A DNA stretch of 10,167 bases from Pseudomonadota bacterium (GTDB lineage Bacteria; Pseudomonadota; Alphaproteobacteria; Acetobacterales; Acetobacteraceae). The stretch covers positions 1 to 10,167 of the forward strand of contig JAEWCI010000105.1 of the NCBI GenBank assembly GCA_023390705.1, given 5' to 3'. Below the pieces are notes generated by a model. It searched no databases. It was given only the letters and a program-made list of their open reading frames with translations, and was not told the DNA's origin. The translations under genes were made by a program, and so were the position numbers. How positions within the stretch are numbered: position 1 is the first letter of the stretch; every line of letters begins with the position of its first letter. Below are positions 6,349 through 10,167 of the stretch, piece by piece.

Positions 6349-7461
6349 TCACCGCCGCGCCTCGAAGACGATGCGCGGGTCCACCAGCGTATAGGTGAAG
6401 TCGCCGACGATCTGCAGCACCAGGCCGAGCAGGGTGAAGATGTAGAGCGTGCCGAACATCACCGGGTAGTCGCGCCGGATCGCCGCCTCGAAGCCGAGCA
6501 GCCCCAGCCCATCCAGCGAGAAGATGATCTCCACCAGCAGCGCCCCGGTGAAGAGGATGCCGATGAAGGCGGCGGGGAAGCCGGCAATGATCAGCAGCAT
6601 GGCATTGCGGAAGACATGGCCGTAGAGCTCGCGCCTCTCGCTGGCGCCCTTGGCCCGGGCGGTGACGACATATTGCTTGTTGATCTCGTCCAGGAAGCTG
6701 TTCTTGGTCAGCATGGTCAGGCTGGCGAAGCCGCCGATGATCAGCGCCAGGGTCGGCAGCACCATGTGCCAGGCATAGTCCAGCGCGCGTTCCCAGAAGG
6801 GTGCATCGGCCATGCCGGGGGAAAGCAGCCCGCGCAACGGGAAGATCTGCAGGAAGCTGCCGCCGGCGAACAGCACCACCAGCAGGATGGCGAAGAGGAA
6901 GCCGGGGATCGCATAGCCCACCAGCACCACCGCCGATGTCCACAGGTCGAACCGGCTGCCATCCCGCACCGCCTTGCGGATGCCGAGGGGGATGGAGACC
7001 AGGTAGATGATGAGCGTGGACCACAGGCCGAGCGAAACCGAAACCGGCAGCTTCTCCAGGATCAGGTCGAAGACCGGGCGGTCGCGGAACAGGCTGCGGC
7101 CGAGGTCGAAGCGCGCATAGCCCGAGAGCATTTCCCAGAAGCGCTCATGGGCCGGCTTGTCGAAGCCGAAGGCGCGCTCGATCTCCTGCACAACGGCCGG
7201 GTCCAGGCCGCGGGCGCCACGGTAGCGGCTGGCCTCGCCGCCGGCGGCGCTGCCGGATTCGCGCGGCGGCGGGGCACGGGTTTCGCCCTGGCCCTCGCCC
7301 GAAAGGCGGCCGATGGCGCTGCCGCCTTCGCCGCGCAACTCGGCGATCATCTGCTCCACCGGGCCGCCGGGGGCGAATTGCACGATGACGAAATTGATCA
7401 GGATGATGCCCAGCAGGGTGGGCAGCACCAGGGCCAGGCGACGGAGCAGATAGGCGGCCAT
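6349..7461 (-). CDS. yejB: Peptide ABC importer permease YejB
   Basis: Inner-membrane channel subunit of the peptide importer, partner of YejE. The 370-residue product matches E. coli YejB (364) closely throughout, for example APGGPVEQ (30-37), LPVSVSLGLWSTLIIYLVSIPLGIRKAV (138-165) and LTKNSFLDE (251-259). Membrane helices lie near 9-29, 140-162, 172-199, 232-252, 285-310 and 336-356. The Gly/Glu/Arg-rich stretch at about 43-85 between helix 1 and the core is a family feature, because E. coli YejB has a similar insert; it is not a sign of damage. The EAA loop that docks on YejF is about 255-286 (QYVVTARAKGASERRELYGHVFRN). The ATG lies 6 bases after the yejA stop and has no obvious Shine-Dalgarno sequence, so translation probably relies on coupling to yejA. 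Transcription then continues into the palindromic element before yejE. Confidence 0.96.
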   Translation of the reverse strand: MAAYLLRRLALVLPTLLGIILINFVIVQFAPGGPVEQMIAELRGEGGSAIGRLSGEGQGETRAPPPRESGSAAGGEASRYRGARGLDPAVVQEIERAFGFDKPAHERFWEMLSGYARFDLGRSLFRDRPVFDLILEKLPVSVSLGLWSTLIIYLVSIPLGIRKAVRDGSRFDLWTSAVVLVGYAIPGFLFAILLVVLFAGGSFLQIFPLRGLLSPGMADAPFWERALDYAWHMVLPTLALIIGGFASLTMLTKNSFLDEINKQYVVTARAKGASERRELYGHVFRNAMLLIIAGFPAAFIGILFTGALLVEIIFSLDGLGLLGFEAAIRRDYPVMFGTLYIFTLLGLVLQIVGDFTYTLVDPRIVFEARR

Positions 7462-7467
7462 GCGGCG

Positions 7468-9345
7468 CTATTGCGGCTGCTGGCGCGATTCGCGCTTGGC
7501 ATCCTCCACGGCGCCGACGCGGTTCTGCTCGATCCACCAGGAATCCAGCGCCAGCCCGTAGCGCGGATTGCGCGGCGGGCGGCCGAATTTGTCCCAGAAG
7601 GCGATGCGGAAGGTGCGGCTGTGCCATTGCGGGATGACGAAGTGGTTCCACAGCAGCACGCGGTCCAGCGCGCGGGTGCGGGCCACCAGCTCCTCGCGGT
7701 TCGGCGCGGCGATCACCATCTCCACCAGCTCATCGATCACCAGGTCGCAGATGCCGGCGACGTTCTGGCTGCCGTTCTCCCGCGCCTTGGCGCAGGTCCA
7801 GTAGTCGCGCTGCTCGTTGCCGGGCGAAAGGCTCTGGCCGATGGAATCGATCGTCATGTCGTAGTCGAAGGCGTCGATCCTCACCTGGTACTGGGCCGGG
7901 TCCACGGTGCGGACCCGCGCCTCGATCCCCAGGCGCTGCAGGGCCTGCACATAGGGCAGGGCAACGCGCTCGAAGGTCGGGCCGTTCAGCAGGATCTCGA
8001 ATTCGAAGCGCTGGCCGTTGCCGTTCTGCAACCGGCGGTCCTTCACCGTCCAGCCGGCGGCGCGCAGCAATTCCAGCGCGCGGCGAAGCTGTTCGCGGTT
8101 GCTGCCGCTGCCGTCGGTCTTCGGCGCATGGAATTCGGTGGTGAAGACCTGCTCCGGCACGCGGCCGCGATAGGCCTGCAGGATCTCCAGCTCCCGCCCC
8201 GTCGGCAGGCCGGAGGAAGCGAGTTCTGAATTGGAGAAGAAGGATTCCGTGCGGGTGTAGCTGCCATAGAACAGGTTGGCGTTCATCCACTCGAAATCCA
8301 TCGCCAGGCCCAGCGCCTCGCGCACTCGGGCGTCCTGGAACAGCGGCCGGCGCAGGTTCATGGCGAAGCTCTGCATCCCGGTCGGCAATTCGTGGCGGAT
8401 TTCCTCCTTCTTCACCAGGCCGCGGCGCAGCGCCGGGAAGTCGTAGGCCGTGGCCCAGTCCTTCGCCACATTCTCCTGCCGGATATCGACCTGCCCGGCC
8501 TTGAAGGCTTCCAGCGCCACGGTGCTGTCGCGGAAATACTCGAAGCGCATCGTGTCGAAGTTGTTGGTGCCCTTCATGGTGGGCAGGTCGCGGCCCCAGT
8601 AATCCGCCACGCGCTGCAGAACGATGCTGCGCCCCGGCTCGAAGCGTTCGATCCTGTAGGGGCCGGAACCGAGCGGCACGTCCAGGGAGGGTCGGGCGAA
8701 GTCGCGGCCTACGTAGAAATGCTTCGGCAGCACCGGCATCTGGCCGAGGATCAGCGCCAGCTCCCGGTTCTCGTTGCTGCGGAAGCGGAAGGCCACGCGG
8801 CGCGGGCCTTCGGCCACCACCTCCGTCACATCGGCCCAGTAGGCGCGGTAGAAGGGGCGGCCGTGCTGGCGCAGCGCGTTGAAGCTGAACACCACATCCT
8901 CCGCGGTGACCGGCCTGCCGTCATGCCAGCGCGCTTCGGGGCGCAGTTCGAAGGCGACGCCCATGCGGTCCGGCGGCAGTTCCACCGCCTGCGCCAGATG
9001 GCAGTATTCGGTGCTCGCCTCGTCCATGCTTTCCTTCAGCAGCGTCTCCCACAGCATGGTGACGCCGACCGCCGCGGTGCCGCGCAGGATGTAGGGGTTG
9101 AAGCTGTCGAAGCTGCCCAGCGCGTTGCGGACGATCTCGCCGCCCTTCGGCGCGTCCGGGTTCACCCAGGGCCAATGGGTGAAATCGGCCGGCAAAGCCG
9201 GCTCGCCCAGCAGGGAAAGGGCATGGGTCCGCAACGGGGCGCCGCTGGCACCCTGGGCGGCGCCTGCCTGGGCAAAGGCGTTGCAGGGGCGCGGCAGGGC
9301 CAGGGCCAGGCCGGCGGCGGAGGCCAGGAGATCGCGTCGGAGCAT
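7468..9345 (-). CDS. yejA: Peptide ABC importer solute-binding protein YejA
   Basis: Periplasmic binding protein (family 5) that captures peptide cargo and delivers it to YejB/YejE. The product is 625 residues; E. coli YejA is about 604. It begins with a signal peptide: MLRRDLL, a hydrophobic stretch to about residue 18, and an A-F-A cleavage site at 23-25. The Arg pair followed by DLL suggests Tat export, although Sec is possible. C21 is not in a lipobox, so this is not a lipoprotein. The mature domain shows the family 5 signature WHDGRPVTAEDVVFSF (140-155), GSGPYRIERFEPGRSI (226-241) and, near the C-terminus, NHFVIPQWHSRTFRIAFWDKFGRP (567-590), a YejA-type ending. The ATG at 9345 is chosen because the signal peptide starts there; the frame extends upstream, but the added residues do not look like protein. 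No good ribosome site is visible. It is 91 bases after hisN and 6 bases before yejB. Confidence 0.95.
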   Translation of the reverse strand: MLRRDLLASAAGLALALPRPCNAFAQAGAAQGASGAPLRTHALSLLGEPALPADFTHWPWVNPDAPKGGEIVRNALGSFDSFNPYILRGTAAVGVTMLWETLLKESMDEASTEYCHLAQAVELPPDRMGVAFELRPEARWHDGRPVTAEDVVFSFNALRQHGRPFYRAYWADVTEVVAEGPRRVAFRFRSNENRELALILGQMPVLPKHFYVGRDFARPSLDVPLGSGPYRIERFEPGRSIVLQRVADYWGRDLPTMKGTNNFDTMRFEYFRDSTVALEAFKAGQVDIRQENVAKDWATAYDFPALRRGLVKKEEIRHELPTGMQSFAMNLRRPLFQDARVREALGLAMDFEWMNANLFYGSYTRTESFFSNSELASSGLPTGRELEILQAYRGRVPEQVFTTEFHAPKTDGSGSNREQLRRALELLRAAGWTVKDRRLQNGNGQRFEFEILLNGPTFERVALPYVQALQRLGIEARVRTVDPAQYQVRIDAFDYDMTIDSIGQSLSPGNEQRDYWTCAKARENGSQNVAGICDLVIDELVEMVIAAPNREELVARTRALDRVLLWNHFVIPQWHSRTFRIAFWDKFGRPPRNPRYGLALDSWWIEQNRVGAVEDAKRESRQQPQ

Positions 9346-9394
9346 GGCAGGGAGGATGGGGGTTCGGCCCGGCCGGGGCAACTCTCGCTTCCCA

Positions 9395-9431
9395 CGAAGC
9401 CGCGAAGGGCAGCGGAGGGCGGGCGGCTTCG
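9395..9431 (-). terminator. Hairpin after hisN, possible terminator
   Basis: CGAAGCCGC (9395-9403) and GCGGCTTCG (9423-9431) form a perfect 9-pair stem with a 19-base loop. It begins 5 bases beyond the hisN stop on the minus strand. No T-run follows, and the long loop is not ideal for intrinsic termination. The remaining gap up to the yejA start (9346-9394) is GC-rich, and I see no clear promoter in it, so whether yejA has its own promoter is open. Confidence 0.4.
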
Positions 9432-9436
9432 GCGCC

Positions 9437-10167
9437 CTACTGCCCCCCCAGCAGCCCCACCGCTTCCTCCAGCAGGGCCGCATCGCCCACGGCCAGGGCG
9501 CGACCGTCGCCGTCCAGCCGCAGGGGCTGGCCGGACCAGTCCGTCACCCGGCCACCGGCGCCTTCCACCACCGGGACGATGGCGGCCCAGTCCCAGGGCT
9601 TCAGGGTCGATTCCGCCACCACGTCCACCAGGCCCAGCGCCAGCAGCCCGTAGCCGTAGCAGTCGCCGCCCCAGGTCACGCGGCGGGCGGCGGCGCGCAG
9701 CCGCTCGAAGCCCGGGCGGTCGGCGGGTTCGAACATGTCGGGGCTGGTGCAGGAAAGCTCGGCCTCGGCCAGCCGGGCGCAGGGCCGGCAGCGCGGCGTG
9801 CCGCCCAGGGGGGAGCGGAAACGGGTGGGCTCCCCGGCAATGCCGATCCAGCGCTCGCCGCTCACCGGCTGGTCGATGATGCCGAGCACCGGGCGGCCGA
9901 GATGCAACAGGCCGATCAGGGTGCCGAAAAGCGGCCTGCCGGTGACGAAGGCGCGGGTGCCGTCGATCGGGTCCAGGACCCAGAGCCACTCGGCCCCGGC
10001 ACGGTCCGGCCCGTATTCCTCGCCCCAGATGCCATGGCCGGGAAAGCGGGCGCCGAGCAATTGGCGCATGGCCAGTTCCGCGCCGCGATCGGCCTCGGTC
10101 ACCGGGGAGGCATCGCCCTTGGCCTCGACCAGTAGGGCGGAACGGAAAAGGGGGCGGATGACCGCCC
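9437..10167 (-). CDS. hisN: Histidinol-phosphatase, inositol monophosphatase superfamily (N-terminus cut)
   Basis: Mg-dependent phosphatase predicted to dephosphorylate L-histidinol phosphate in histidine synthesis, in the cytoplasm. The gene runs off the right edge. About 242 residues are visible and roughly the first 15-20 are missing. Numbering from the first complete codon, the superfamily metal sites are present: KGDASPVTEAD (16-26), E49-E50 (WGEEYG), DPIDGT (65-70) and W191-D192. The stretch RPLFGTLIGLLHLGRPVLGIIDQPVSGERWIG (77-108) is characteristic of the HisN branch and unlike true inositol monophosphatases or CysQ. A GTG at 10102 could be read as a start, but it would remove the conserved KxDxSPVT segment, and the frame continues open to the edge, so it is internal. 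The yejA gene follows 91 bases later on the same strand, with a hairpin between. A broader inositol-phosphatase activity cannot be excluded. Confidence 0.9.
   Translation of the reverse strand, partial: AVIRPLFRSALLVEAKGDASPVTEADRGAELAMRQLLGARFPGHGIWGEEYGPDRAGAEWLWVLDPIDGTRAFVTGRPLFGTLIGLLHLGRPVLGIIDQPVSGERWIGIAGEPTRFRSPLGGTPRCRPCARLAEAELSCTSPDMFEPADRPGFERLRAAARRVTWGGDCYGYGLLALGLVDVVAESTLKPWDWAAIVPVVEGAGGRVTDWSGQPLRLDGDGRALAVGDAALLEEAVGLLGGQ

Noticed and set aside
6128..7024. Minus-strand frame spanning the palindromic element and part of yejB in another frame
   Set aside because: It runs through repeat hairpins and out of frame across yejB; the translation is compositionally biased and has no domain.
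6391..7416. Possible damage in YejB because of the Gly/Glu/Arg-rich stretch after helix 1
   Set aside because: E. coli YejB has a comparable insert at the same place, and the flanking sequence matches without a break, so this is normal for the family.
6301..8229. Very long plus-strand open frame opposite yejB and yejA
   Set aside because: It is antisense to two well-identified genes. Its translation is dominated by Gln, His, Arg, Ala and Gly with no recognisable domain, as expected when high-GC codons are read on the opposite strand.
8392..9879. Plus-strand open frame opposite yejA and hisN
   Set aside because: It crosses two real minus-strand genes and their spacer, and its end is a Pro/Arg-rich stretch with no family signature.

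Overview
The window is very GC-rich, with codon third positions almost always G or C. Its protein sequences and gene neighbourhoods look alphaproteobacterial. The best guess is Acetobacteraceae (Roseomonas-like), from general resemblance and from the style of the intergenic palindromic repeat; no marker gene is present to settle this. Every long stretch can be explained by ordinary chromosomal genes. I see no phage, plasmid, CRISPR, transposase, toxin-antitoxin or defence genes, and no RNA gene.

Layout. Positions 7-1977 carry two plus-strand genes: an M17 leucyl aminopeptidase-family peptidase and, after a 162-base gap with several small inverted repeats, a MarR-family winged-helix regulator. 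A short gap with a strong hairpin (1992-2017) separates them from a minus-strand block that fills the rest of the window. Read in its own direction, that block is: hisN (histidinol-phosphatase of the inositol monophosphatase superfamily, cut by the right edge), yejA (periplasmic solute-binding protein), yejB (permease), a gap of about 217 bases holding a structured palindromic element, yejE (permease), yejF (double-ATPase subunit), a small two-helix membrane protein, and a GhrA-like D-2-hydroxyacid dehydrogenase.

How the genes work together. YejA, YejB, YejE and YejF make a complete peptide-type ABC importer of the E. coli YejABEF (microcin C/oligopeptide) class: binding protein, two channel subunits and a fused two-domain ATPase. 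Most downstream genes overlap or nearly abut: 4-base overlaps at yejE/yejF and at yejF/two-helix protein, then 4 bases to the dehydrogenase. This implies one transcript and translational coupling. The membrane protein and dehydrogenase may therefore serve the importer or its cargo, but that is inference from gene order.

The most unusual feature is the element at about 6141-6327, which interrupts the otherwise tight yej operon. Its stem-loops are arranged as mirror pairs around position 6229, like a composite bacterial interspersed palindromic element, and one arm contains a perfect 20-base palindrome. I found no convincing previously undescribed gene system.
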